DNA from: Meconema thalassinum
Lineage: Eukaryota > Arthropoda > Insecta > Orthoptera > Tettigoniidae
Direction: 5' to 3'
Length of the DNA: 64,000 nucleotides
Assembly: GCA_946902985.2 (NCBI GenBank)
Contig: OX336393.1
Coordinates: 47,445,131 to 47,509,130, forward strand
The translations under genes and the position numbers were made by a program. The notes beneath the pieces are model-generated. The model saw only the letters and a program-made list of their open reading frames with translations, had not been told where the DNA came from and ran no database searches. Below, one piece after another: positions 33,500 through 44,048 of this stretch (its first letter is position 1; every line of letters starts with the position of its first letter).

Positions 33500-34054
33500 T
33501 CTCGTGCAGTGGCGTTGTCATAGCAACTGCTGATGGCTCAACCCGTATCAATTAAAAGTAAAGTTGTCATGGCAACCACTCTTGGCACTTGGAATTTTCT
33601 TATAATTTAAATCATTTTGCTCACTCCGTGGCGTAATGGTGGGTCATATCGAAAATTCTTTCAGACAAAAGTTTTAGGTAATTATTGGAGGAATATTGTC
33701 CATTTTGTACGGTTTTGATATTGTGCCTATTAAGAGAGATATGATTAATGTTTCCCGAAAAACCCACTTTTTTCCACCCCTTTGGTCAATGGTTGGTGCT
33801 ATCAAAAAACTTATTTGACATAAATTTTTGGCACTTATCCGACACATATTATGAACTTTAAATGGATTCGATATTTCACGTATTAAGAGAGTTATAGCGA
33901 AATTTCACTTTTTCGAAAAAAGCCCCCCATTTTCACCCCCTTCGACCGATTTTGCCCATTAACGAACTCGACCGAGATTTTACAGGGATACATGTTATGT
34001 AAAAATTCAAAGTGATTGGTGCAAAATTACGGCAGTTATCGTCTCCAGAAGAAA

Positions 34055-34105
<51 letters not shown>

Positions 34106-34230
34106 TATATATTAACTTTTGAACTGACGGTGGTTTTGGGGTCTGGGGGATGTGAAACGCGAAGATATGTCGAAATTTTCCGGAAGTCGAAACATGGTAC
34201 CCATTGCAATAGTTAGCTTTCTTAAGAAAT
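33500..34230 (+). repeat. 750-bp dispersed repeat, copy 3
   Basis: Same blocks as copies 1 and 2. The (TA)n tract at 34058-34102 is longest here. Copies 2 and 3 are adjacent and in the same orientation. Confidence 0.75.
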
Positions 34231-34389
34231 CTACCTAAAAACAGATACACACACTAATAAGTTACAGCCGTCAAAATTAACACCGGTTATCAAACAGATT
34301 CTACACACACCCCAAGTACACGGGGCTACACAACCGCGTTGTCGCCGCCCCTAAACAAAGGAACCAACCAACCAACCAACCAACCGAAA

Positions 34390-34985
34390 TGCTTGGGAAG
34401 TGAACTGACTGAAGTTGGAAGACTAGATTTGGAAATTAGCAGAAGAATACAACTCGGGAGTACTTTCTACCAACAGGTACGGGTCTAGTATTGACCAAGG
34501 ATATACCAATTAAGGCTAAAGAAGTTATGTACAAAGCATTTTATGTTCCTATATGCAGCGGAAACTTGGACAATGACTAAGAAAGATGAGAGCAGAGTAC
34601 AGGCAGCTGAGATGAGATTCCTGAGAAGTATGGTCCAGAAAACTAAGAGAGACAGAGTGAGAAATGAAGATATACGGAAAGAACTGGGAGTACAGAAACT
34701 GAATTACAAACTGGAGCAAAACAGATTGAGATGGTTTGGTCATGTCAAACGGATGAATGAAGAAAGGCTACCAAGACGAGCACTGGAACGACGAATGACA
34801 GGGAAGAGAGGACGAGGAAGACCAAGTATGCTTTGGATGGACTCGGAGAAGAATAGCATTAGGAAACGGAACCTGGATTGGAACACCGTGTCGGAAGGGG
34901 AATGGTGGAACGACAGAACAAAGTGGAGAGGAACCATATTTGCCCCCACCCAGTGTCAGCTGGAAAAGGGGAAATGAAGATGAAG
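34390..34985 (+). pseudogene. LINE 3' end, RT C-terminal domain
   Basis: The frame 34543-34977 (144 codons) encodes the tail of a LINE protein: LYAAETWTMTKKDESRVQAA, EMRFLRSMV, RNEDIRKELGV, NRLRWFGHVKRM and GKRGRGRPSMLWMD. These are standard sequences after the RT in many animal LINEs. The RT core is missing (5' truncation), and the copy ends in GAT-type repeats near 34975-34996. The 144-codon frame is open but cannot act alone. Confidence 0.8.
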
Positions 34986-34989
34986 ATGA

Positions 34990-35655
34990 TGATGAGCCCC
35001 AGAGCCTCACATCTAGTGGGAAGTTGCTAGTTGACCACGGGACCTCAGCTGAGTCTGGCATTGCTTCCATTTACTTGTGCCGGGCTCCTCTCCGTCTTCT
35101 TTCCTGCCGACCTCGAAGGTCAACTCTTGTCTCTTCCGACCCCGACGATATTACGGTATCCGAGGCCTAGGGAGTCTTTCACTTTGCCGCCTTAATTGGC
35201 CCTTGTCTCATCTTTCCTGTTACCCTCCTTCTGCGAGGGGTCAGCCTTCTTTTCTTTTCATGATATCTCCCGCCTTCTGCTCAAGACCCTCAAGGAGGCA
35301 GGGTGTATGTAGCCCCACCACTTCTGGTGCACCCTGGATAGTGCTACACCTTCAAGGACTCACGTCTAGTGAGTTGGGGGGTTGACGATCCCGAGGGATT
35401 CCCGAGCTGGGTCCGTTCTTCCCCTTTTTCTATTGCCTTTGCGGCAGGCCCTCTTTCCTTCCAAGGCCCTCAAATCTCAATCTTCGAGGGTTGGGGGCAT
35501 TTCTTTTCTTCCTGTCCTTTATTTGCCTTATCCTTTATTTGTCTACCCTTTTCTTCTAGTATGTAAGTCTGTAATTAGTATCAGTTATAGTTTTCATACT
35601 CATCTCATCTTTCACTATCACCCAAACCATAAGAGGCCGATAACCTAGATGTCAA
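34990..35655 (+). mobile_element. (ATC)n-family E copy
   Basis: Full-length-like copy from agcctcacatctagtggg to ccataagaggccgataacc. The final ATC run is absent. Overlapping frames (35077-35648) are shared as DNA, not as conserved protein. Confidence 0.72.
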
Positions 35656-36008
35656 AAATACCAGCCATAGTTCAAAATCACATATCTCTCGAGTTCTAGA
35701 TCAATCACCCATGGCGTTAACGTGCGTAGCTACACCAGTATCCATCTACAGTACATATCCTTGTAAAATTGATGGACGTCAAATAATCCGAAGGTGTTAT
35801 GGATGACTGCAAACGAGACTCTGCCTCAGCGGATGTGGTATTAAACCCGGAAGTCTCCTATCGCTGATATTTCCTCTTCGCATTGCACTATAAGCGGTAT
35901 CACTAACATGTGGACATACTGAACCATTTAGACTGTTCTAATAATAATAATCACCATCATCATCCAAAGGCTAGGCCTTGACGGTTCCGTCCCTTAAAAC
36001 AAAAATAA
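35656..36008. other. No gene recognised
   Basis: Short frames only. A small ATCATC run near 35950 with caaaggctaggccttgacgg after it resembles a worn family E end. Confidence 0.4.
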
Positions 36009-36150
36009 CTAACTACTGTCGACCAAAATATTATGTGCACTCGAGTTTAAAAGTGGTTTGTGAAGTAACCAATAGATCTACATAAAATTCAATAACATCA
36101 TCATTTTCGTCCTTCAATTTTACGTTAGTTCATGTAGGTTTGGAATTTTT
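36009..36150 (+). mobile_element. LINE 3' end, plus copy, cut by Helentron-like element A3
   Basis: From actactgtcgaccaaaata to ttcatgtaggtttggaattt this matches the reverse complement of 39595-39740. The sequence covers the last codons and 3' UTR of the LINE at 39541-40275. It resumes after element A3 at 39081-39140. Confidence 0.7.
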
Positions 36151-37457
36151 GGCCTATTTTCAATTTTGAAAAAATAGGCTTATGAGATCACCTTTTGTCC
36201 GTGTGTCTGTGTGTGTGTGAGGTGTGTGTGTGTCTCCCCCCCCCCTAATAACTTCTGTACGGCTGGAGCGATTTCAATGAAACTCGGTAAGGTCATAGCA
36301 CCTCTCCAGGTGACCCCAACCGTGCCCTTAAATTTTGTTACGTCTCACCAATCCAACATGGCGACTGCGCGAAATATTTCACCAGCATTCAATATCTCCG
36401 AAACTATTCCCGATATCACCCTGGAATAGTCACCTATGTGACTATTGAAAAACTGGTAACTACAAAACCAACATGGCGGCCACGCGAATTTGCGACTTTT
36501 AAATAGACGTTTCTCGCGATTTAACCAACCAAACGCAATAAAACTTGGTACAGTATATGTTTATACACATTGTAATGCACCGACATCAAACTTCGTTCAA
36601 TTTTTTACATAACCACATGATGGCGGATGTGCGAAATACTTCACCGGCATTCTATATCCCTGAAACTATTAGCGGTATCACCCTGAACTTTTGTACGGAG
36701 ATAAAGGGCACTACTGGAAGTTCATCTATAAGATTTTCAAAAACCGGTTAACTACAAAACGAACATGGCGGCCAAGCGAATTAAAAATTTTAATAGACCT
36801 TTCTCGCGATTTAATGTTCCAAACGCAATTAAATCTGGTACATGAAATGTTTATACACATTGTAATGCACTGGTATCCAATTTAGTTCAATTGTTTACAT
36901 AACCTCAAAATGGCGGGTGTGCGAATTTTAAAATTAATCTTTTATTTCTTGTGTCGTAATCATGCGATCGAAGTGAAAGTTTGAATAATGAACCTATGCA
37001 ATAATTTTCCTTTAATGGTACATGCCTATATGGCCTATACATTTGACAATCCTACATGGCGACCATCCGAAATATTTAGACGGCTTGGAATATCTACGAA
37101 TCTATTATAGCAATCAAACTGAATTTCTTTATGAACTAAGTTCACCTATAGGACTTTAAATAACCTGGTGATCACAAATCCAACATGGCGGCGACGCGAA
37201 TTATAAATATTCACATGGACGTTTCTCGCAATTTAACCATCCGAGTGCGGTGAAACTTGGTACAGTAAATCTTTATACGAATGTTAATCAACTGGCATCT
37301 AATTTATTTCATTTTTTTTCCATAACCACAAGATGGCAGCTGTGCGAAATTTTAAAATCTCCTTGTTGCTTCGTGTCCTAATCATGCGATTGAAATTTGA
37401 ATGCTACACGTACACAATAATCTTCATATAACAGTACATAACTCTAGGACCTACATA

Positions 37458-37493
37458 CACACATCAAAAAAAGTTTTGCATCACCTCGGTTCC
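37458..37493 (+). repeat. Left TIR of the Tc1-like element
   Basis: 36 bp, perfect inverted match to 38887-38922; the seven-A run is the same length in both copies. Confidence 0.95.
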
Positions 37494-37652
37494 AAGAGTT
37501 CCGGAACCTTTAAATACAAAGGGAATAGAGATCAACACAAACAACATTTCAGCTCGTTTTATTGCTCATGAGACCCACACATTGCATGTTGTACCATCAT
37601 ACAGCTAGACTTTCAGCATTTGTGGTCCAGATTGCAGTACACACCACTACCT

Positions 37653-38678
37653 CTAATACCCAGTAGCACGTCCTCTTGCATTGATGCATGCCTGTATTCG
37701 TCGTGGCATACTATCCACAAGTTCATCAAGACACTGTTGGTCCAAATTGTCCCACTCCTCAACGACAATTCGGCGTAAATCTCTCAGAGTGGTTGGTGGG
37801 TCAAGACGTCCATAAACAGCCCTTTTCAATATACCCCAGGCATGTTCGATAGGGTTCATGTCTGGCGAACATGCTGGCCACTGTAGTCGAGCGATGTCGT
37901 TATCTTGAAGGAACGCATTCACAAGATGTGCACGATGAGGTCGAGAATTGTCGTCCATGAAGACAAATGCCTCTCCAATATTCTGCCGATATGGGTGCAC
38001 TATGGGTCGGAGGATGTCATTCAGGTATCGTAAAGCCGTTTCGGAGCCTTCCATGACCACCAAAGGCGTACGTCGGCCCCACATAATGCCACCCCAAAAC
38101 ATCAGGGAACCACCACCTTGCTGCACTCGCTGGACAGTGTGTCTAAGACGTTCAGCCTGACCAGGGTGCCTCCAAACACGTCTCCGACGATTGTCTGGTT
38201 GAAGGCATATGCGACACTCATCGGTGAAGAGAACGTGATGCCAATTCTGTGGGGTCCATTCAGCATGTTGTTGGGCCCATCTGTACCGCGCTGCATGGTG
38301 TCGGGGTTGCAAAGCTGGACCTCGCCATGGACGTCGGGAGTGAAGTTGCGCATCATGCAGCCTATTGCGCACAGTTTGAGTTGAAACACGACGTCCTGTG
38401 GCTGAACGAAACGCATTATTCAACATGGTGGCATTGCTGTCAGGGTTCCTCCGAGCGGCAATCCGTAAGTAGCGGTCATCCACTACAGTAGTAGCCCTTG
38501 GGCGGCCTGAGCGAGGCCTGTCATCGACAGTTCCTGTATCTCTGTACCTCCTCCATGTCCGAACAACATCGCTTTGGTTCACTCTGAGACGCCTGGAAAC
38601 TTCCCTTGTTGAGAGCCCTTCTTGACACAAAGTAACAATGCGGACGCGATCGAACTGCGGTATTGACCTTCTAGGCAT
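37653..38678 (-). CDS. Tc1-like transposase (DD34E), 341 aa
   Basis: Cut-and-paste transposase that binds the TIRs and joins element ends to TA sites in nuclear DNA. The N-terminal half has two helix-turn-helix regions, FDRVRIVTLCQEGLSTREVS and the region around NQSDVVRTWRRY, with the GRPR-type linker DRPRSGRPRA at about 52-61. The catalytic domain has the first Asp in VLFTDECRICL, the second in FVFMDDNSRPHRAH, and the Glu in CSPDMNPIEHAW. I count 34 residues between the second Asp and the Glu, the Tc1 DD34E spacing. GGGSLMFWGGIMW is the usual glycine-rich box. The length is normal for the family and there are no stops or frameshifts. It starts at the MPRRSIPQ methionine. Plus-strand frames here are antisense shadows. 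Confidence 0.96.
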   Translation of the reverse strand: MPRRSIPQFDRVRIVTLCQEGLSTREVSRRLRVNQSDVVRTWRRYRDTGTVDDRPRSGRPRATTVVDDRYLRIAARRNPDSNATMLNNAFRSATGRRVSTQTVRNRLHDAQLHSRRPWRGPALQPRHHAARYRWAQQHAEWTPQNWHHVLFTDECRICLQPDNRRRRVWRHPGQAERLRHTVQRVQQGGGSLMFWGGIMWGRRTPLVVMEGSETALRYLNDILRPIVHPYRQNIGEAFVFMDDNSRPHRAHLVNAFLQDNDIARLQWPACSPDMNPIEHAWGILKRAVYGRLDPPTTLRDLRRIVVEEWDNLDQQCLDELVDSMPRRIQACINARGRATGY

Positions 38679-38886
38679 GGTAGAACTACAGACAACATGA
38701 GCAGCGTACCTTCGTCCTGGTGGAATGACTGGAACTGATCGGCTGTCGTACCCCCTCCGTCTAATAGGCCCTGCTCATGCATGGTTGTTTACATCTTTGA
38801 GCAGTTTTAGTGACATCTATGAACAGTCAAAGGGACTGTATCTTTGATACAATATACACAGTCAACGTCTATATGCCGGAGATCTG

Positions 38887-38922
38887 GGAACCGAGGTGAT
38901 GCAAAACTTTTTTTGATGTGTG
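38887..38922 (-). repeat. Right TIR of the Tc1-like element
   Basis: 36 bp, the inverted partner of 37458-37493. The next bases inward differ (cccag against aagag), which fixes the inner limit. Confidence 0.95.
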
Positions 38923-39080
38923 TATATAAAATCCAACATGGCGACCATCCGAAATATTTAGTCGGTTCTCAATATCTACGAATCTATTACAGCAATCAAA
39001 CTGAAATTTTGTATGTTGATAGTGGCAATTAACATAAGTAGGATATATGAAAATAGGCTGTATAGTTCTTCACGGACTAC

Positions 39081-39140
39081 TTGTTAATTTATATTTTATT
39101 ATTTATATCGCAGTTGGAACACAAAAGTACCCGTTTTTAA
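39081..39140 (+). mobile_element. Continuation of LINE 3' end after A3
   Basis: Contains atcgcagttggaacacaaaa, which in inverted form also ends the neighbouring minus-strand LINE copy at about 39541-39600. With 36009-36150 it makes one arm of an inverted repeat of about 190 bp. Confidence 0.6.
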
Positions 39141-39540
39141 GCGAGACGCTCCATGACGCGTGATGGGCTCCATCTTGGGAACACTGTACAGCATTTCCCG
39201 GAGCGGCTAGCTGGTGAACCATTTCTTATTTCCCCGTACAAATACAAACCGACATAAATTAATTGGATTAAGTTACGTATTTCACAGTCATACAGCATAA
39301 CGTTTTGATGTATAAGGATTACAACGCGACCAAGAACTACAATTTCCAACGACCCCGAGCCGAGAAAAAGTTACCGTACTAAAGTGATAACAACATTCTT
39401 TATTGGACTCACAAAATTGTGAAATTAATAAACCAGTTATACAACATTCCATTGTATATTGTGTTGAATTTTGAATTCGATATGATAACGGGTTTGTGGG
39501 ATAATAATTCATAAATTTGACGCATGGTTGAAACATGCAT
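39141..39540. other. Spacer between inverted LINE tails
   Basis: About 400 bp with no gene; minus-strand frames at 39137-39551 are not protein-like. Confidence 0.4.
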
Positions 39541-40275
39541 AAAAAGGGCACTTTTTGTGTTCCAACTGCGATAAAAAATATTAATATATAAATTTACAAT
39601 TCCAAACCTACATGAACTAACGTAAAATAGAAGGACGAAAATGATGATGTTATTGGATTTTATGTAGGTCTATTGGTTACTTCACAAACAACCTTCAAAC
39701 TCGAGAGCACATAATATTTTGGTCGACAGTAGTCCTTGTCGCCGCTGCCACATTTGTCTCTCACTCGCTGAGCGTTTTAAGTCAGCACACTGTTTAAATT
39801 GAGGTCCATGCATCACAGAATCCAGATGAGCCTTCCACGGTCTTCCTCTTCCTTTCTTCCCCAGAACTTTCCCTTCCAGTATGTTGGTCAGGAACTCATT
39901 ATGACGTAGCGTGTGGCCAACAAATTTCGATATCCTCTTTTCTACAGTAATGCTCAATTCTCTTGTTTCGTCTACTTCCTTGAGGACACATTCGTTAGTC
40001 TTTTCCTCCGTTCATCTTAATTTCAGCATCCTTCTCCACAACCACATTTCCACTGCTTCCAGGCGTTCTATGTCCTGTTTCCTTAGAACCCAAGTTTCGC
40101 ATCCGTATAACAAAACACTGCTGAAAAATGATTTGATAATAATATATTTAACGTATCTTAAAAGGCGCACGGACGTCAGGTCCCACACGCAATTCAGAAA
40201 AGCCGAGGTGAACAGCGAAATTCCAAACACATATGCTCTTCTCAGAAGTCTTAACTCGACACGACTCGACAGTTA
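39541..40275 (-). pseudogene. LINE 3' end, minus copy, RT C-terminal domain
   Basis: Minus-strand coding of a LINE tail: VKYIIIKSFFSSVLLYGCET, WVLRKQDIERLEAVEMWLWR (40230-40012), then after a frame break KRISKFVGHTLRHNEFLTNI, GKKGRGRPWKAHLDSV and a C-terminus ending at 39682. The 3' UTR runs to about 39541. It is 5' truncated before the RT active site. Confidence 0.78.
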
Positions 40276-41270
40276 AATGCTGCCGAATCTGGGGTGACAG
40301 ACTCGTTGGCTAGCTCGTAAACACGCTCCGAAGCTTAGTAATTTAAATTTTTACTGAATGGAGATTGTTGGAAGAAATGAAAACGAAAAATCACTTATAA
40401 TGGTCGATGTAATAAAGATAGGATATGACGTCCAGGGCTTTTTTGTAGAACTTTCCATAGTGAACAATACTTACACTCATATTATATAGATTTTTTAACG
40501 TTTTACCCAGCGTAAGCTTAAATAGCGCACGGAGAGCAGGTTTTTCTTCGAATCGATATACTGAAATCGTCATTGCTCGGAGTTCTATTGAAACCTTCCT
40601 CGAGAGATCCTTTACAGAATGGTGAAAACCGCATCAAAATCCAGCCAGTGATTCTCGAGATTACCCGTTACATCCAAGAATCAGGGACTTTGTTCCCTTC
40701 TACTGCTGCTTTGACTTGTTACTGCTGACATACCATCACATTAGGATGGGAATTGAACCAATGCAACGCTATAGGCTTACAATATTTTGACTTGAAACGA
40801 ACAGCCAACATTTAACCTCTTGACTCTAAGCAATCTGCAGCAAGCGCTTGAATTTTACCTTGGACATGCTGGTTAATTTATCTGGAATTAGCGTGGGCAA
40901 ATACCTGACACCTAGTTACCATGGCAACAAGCGCAAGCATGTGCGATGCTTATAATACGAACTAGCAGAAGTAGGCCTTACCCATTCATAGAACAGTCTT
41001 CGGTATTAATAACCAGACGTTATCAATTGAACTACTGTGGCAATGGTTAGGGGCTTGGAACCTGTTTGTCGACAAAGAAAAATGATTAGTTAAAATGTGC
41101 TCTCAAACTAAATTTACCTAACGTGTACTTCCTGACGTGAAAATAAAATTGAAAACCTCGTAGATGAAACGCAATACACGTCACATAAAGATTGACCCTC
41201 TACGTTGTGTCAAGTCCCCATCCACAGGAAGACCCCATTAATAAATTATAAAGACTTGTGGTGCATAAAA
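40276..41270. other. No gene recognised
   Basis: No frame above 60 codons and no repeat shared with the rest of the window that I could detect. Possibly host intergenic DNA. Confidence 0.45.
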
Positions 41271-42440
41271 TTCAGGTTTTTAGGGTCCAATGGCCCAAAT
41301 TCCTAAAAGCCGCAAACAATACTATTTCATTTCAGGAATTTTTGAAAATAATGTTGCTCTTTCGAGATATAATAGACTTTTCGTACGACATATCGCATGT
41401 GTAAGTCGCGTCAAAAAATCTTAGGTACCCCTTGAAACCCCTTGCATTGATGAATTTTACAGTTTTAGTTGGTTCCTTGAACACGTTATAGCCATTTGCC
41501 AACTTTCACAGAAATTTAATAAATGGAGTGGCATTACTTCTTGCAGAAATAGATGGAAAGTTGGATGTCACCTCTTGAGATACTGTTGTCATGGTTATTG
41601 GCTTGCATTCGTTCATTAGTTTATTAAATGAAATTAGTTTTCTGGGAATATCTCAAAAACTGTTGGTTTTAGAGCCTTAAAATATAGTTTTTATAGACCC
41701 TTTACGGCTCTTTACCGGCCCCGAGTTTTGTTTCTGACACCAAGGGGCTGAAAATGAGCTTGTCTGGTCGTTGTACGCCATAACATAGACTAATAATATA
41801 ATGATATAGGGATATAATAGACCTTCCGTACCACATCAGCACGTGTAAATCGCGTGAAAAAAAAATCTATAATACCCTTTGACCCCCTTAAGCACATTAT
41901 ACGTATTGATGAATTTACAGCTTTATTTGGTTCCGTTATAACCTTATAGCCGTTTGCAAACTTTCACAGTAATGTAATAAATGGAATTGCATTGTGTCTT
42001 ACAGAAATAGATGGACCTCAGAGATTCTGTTGCCATGGTTACCGGCTTGCATTCTTTCATTAGTTTATTAAATTAAATTAAATTAGTGTTCTGGGAATAT
42101 CTCAAAAATTGTCAGTTTTTGGGCCTTAAAATGCGGTTTCGAGTTTCGTTTCTCACATTGAGAGGCTGGAAATGAGCTTTATCTCACCCGTCTACGGTTA
42201 TTTCAGCATGTATTTTAAGGGGGTAGGCCCCCTTTTATGAGGGATACGGAGAATAGCTACATCAATGTTTGGTGTCGTGCCTCTGATGGATATCTGTACC
42301 GAATTTTACGCTGAACCACCTGAACCACCCAGCCGTTCTCGAGTTATAAGGACTCAAATTTGTTCTCAGACAGACAGACAGACAGACAAACAAAAAAATT
42401 ATTTTCGCGCGCGTCTGTCATAAAACAATCTGAAACGCGT
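41271..42440 (-). repeat. Dispersed repeat with two internal units of about 440 bp
   Basis: Blocks such as ttcattagtttattaaat, ctgggaatatctcaaaaa and ggctg(a/g)aaatgagctt occur twice, near 41610-41765 and 42060-42185. An end with (CAGA)n at 42367-42390 and tcgcgcgcgtctgtc follows. The plan (internal repeats, tetranucleotide tract, 'ccgttctcgagttataagg') recalls the Helentron-like families. I found no defined ends. Confidence 0.5.
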
Positions 42441-43201
42441 TAATAACGCAAATTTCCGTGGAAATTCAGAGAAATGAATTTAATTCAGTTTAGTTTAATT
42501 AATTATTTTAAATGATAAATAAATATATAATCGAGAAAATAATTTGAGGGATAAGCTTTAAGTCGGAAATTATAATTTATAAGGTGTAATTAAAATTGTA
42601 GACAGAAAAACTTTTTTATGTCTATGTAGGGATAAATTGATTTCTATGATTGTACAGTATGGTTTGGTTCTGCAACATCATAAGAATCGTTCTAATAATA
42701 TAAATAATCCCAGAATCCACCTGATAATTCCACGAACATGTGTATGGACATATCTGATATCTCCCTCTTATCGCCTGTTACTGCTATCAGTGTACACTTC
42801 CCATGTAAACACAAAGTTTACATTCCATCTTCAGACGATATCAGCTCTGACTTGGGGTTCAATACATAACACAACCTCCAGAGGAAACCACTTTCACCAG
42901 GGAATCTTATACAGCTTCCCCAGAGTGTCCAAATTATGATCTTACGATCATGGGTTCGGTTCTGCACTCTGTATGTTGCCAAGTCTCTGCTACCAGGTAA
43001 CTGGATTACATAAAATCTTAGCTACAGGTCACCCAATAGATTCCGGTTTCGACACCAGGGCTAAGCGGTTAGTTTTTCATCACACCTGTGTTGCTATGGT
43101 AACCGATCCCATGCCGACCCTTCAGTTATTTGTAAACTTACATTGAGCTAAAAAAAAATAAAAAAAAAACCATTTTATCCAATTTTTATTAATGAAATAA
43201 G
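42441..43201. other. No gene recognised
   Basis: A 100-codon frame at 42637-42939 has no recognisable domain and no composition bias typical of coding sequence. The rest is AT-rich. Confidence 0.4.
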
Positions 43202-43977
43202 TAGTTCCGTGAAGAACAATAGCCTATTTTCATATATCCTACTTATGTTAATTGCCACTATCAACATACAAAATTTCAGTTTGATTGCTGTAATTGATTC
43301 GTAGATATTGAGAACGACTAAATATTTTGGATGGTCGCCATGTTGGATTTTTTTATATGTGGGTCTTAGAGTTATGTACTGTTATATGAAGATTATTGTG
43401 TATGTGTAGTATTCAAACTTCAATCGCATGATTAGGACCCAAGAAGTAAAAACGAGATTTTAAAATTTCGCACAGCTGCCACCTTGAGGTTATGGAAACA
43501 ATTGAAATAAATTAGATGCTAGTGGATTAAATTTTGTATCTATATATTTAAAACAGTAAGGTGATTTTTGTTATCACGAGATTGAGAGAACGACAGAACC
43601 GATTTACTTCGTAGAGCACTCTAACGAAAGCTCTTGGTCTGTAGTTTTGCAGAGTGTCTCTAAAATAAACAAATATATTACCGTATATTTTTAAATTAAT
43701 ATAGAAAATAGCAGAATTCTAACCCCTCACGCATGCGCACAATCCGCCTGGGCTCATGACAAAATGGCGGTGAGAAGTCCATTAAAATGTAAGTTACTTA
43801 ATAAGCTTCCATGTAATTGAAATCATACATTAGCCAAGTTATGACTATAAAATATAATAACAGTATGAACGTATACGAATGTGCAACATTGATTTTTTTT
43901 TATAACGAAATGGATTATTTCCTTCAGACAGCGGCTTTTGAATGTAATGAATGCTTTTGTCTACTGAATGAGAGTGC

Positions 43978-44048
43978 GCGAGTAGCTATGTGGTTAAGGC
44001 GACTGACTGTGGTTCCAAGGAGCACAGGTTCGATCCCATCACTCGCCA
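43978..44048 (+). other. tRNA-like segment (probably SINE or tRNA relic)
   Basis: GCGAGTAGCTATGTGGTTAA resembles the A-box half of a Leu/Ser tRNA. The 3' half has CAGGTTCGATCCCATC and CACTCGCCA, and six of seven acceptor pairs can form. The T stem is weak and I cannot set an anticodon with confidence, so I do not call a functional tRNA gene. Confidence 0.4.

Larger units (their letters stand above)
32118..34384. mobile_element. Long-TIR element with two 750-bp repeats inside
   Basis: The left arm starts with ttggttcctcagtttagggg at 32118. The inverted right arm ends at 34384 in a run of AACC. Inside are two tandem copies of an arm-inner part plus the 750-bp repeat: 32277-33240 and 33261-34240. 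No transposase frame exists. The arrangement suggests a foldback-type element that has captured or amplified the 750-bp repeat. Confidence 0.65.
37458..38922 (-). mobile_element. Intact Tc1/mariner transposon with perfect 36-bp TIRs
   Basis: The 1465-bp element is bounded by 36-bp terminal inverted repeats at 37458-37493 and 38887-38922, identical by eye. They begin CACACATCAAAAAAAG and end CACCTCGGTTCC. It is flanked by the TA target duplication (37456-37457 and 38923-38924). It encodes one uninterrupted DD34E transposase on the minus strand. Insertion was into copy A3 at a TA that other copies show unoccupied. Perfect TIRs and an intact frame suggest recent, possibly autonomous, activity. 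Confidence 0.95.
36151..39080 (+). mobile_element. Helentron-like element, family A, copy A3, containing a Tc1 element
   Basis: The 5' end GGCCTATTTTCAATTTTG pairs with AAAATAGGC in a hairpin, followed by ttatgagatcaccttttgtc and (GT)n. The interior has ATGG motifs at 36358, 36473, 36620, 36764, 36910, 37056, 37184 and 37333. After the Tc1 insert the last one is at 38938. The 3' end has ATGAAAATAGGC and the hairpin tip AGTTCTTCACGGACT, ending near 39080. Without Tc1 the element is about 1.46 kb, equal to A2. Confidence 0.8.

Noticed and set aside
37948..38491. Plus-strand frames of 70-88 codons
   Set aside because: They are antisense shadows of the Tc1 transposase.
39083..39603. A MITE with ~55-bp TIRs
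   Set aside because: The inverted repeat continues into the LINE 3' ends on both sides, so two opposed LINE tails explain it better.
43978..44048. Functional tRNA gene
   Set aside because: The T stem is weak and no credible anticodon loop can be placed; better explained as a tRNA-derived relic.
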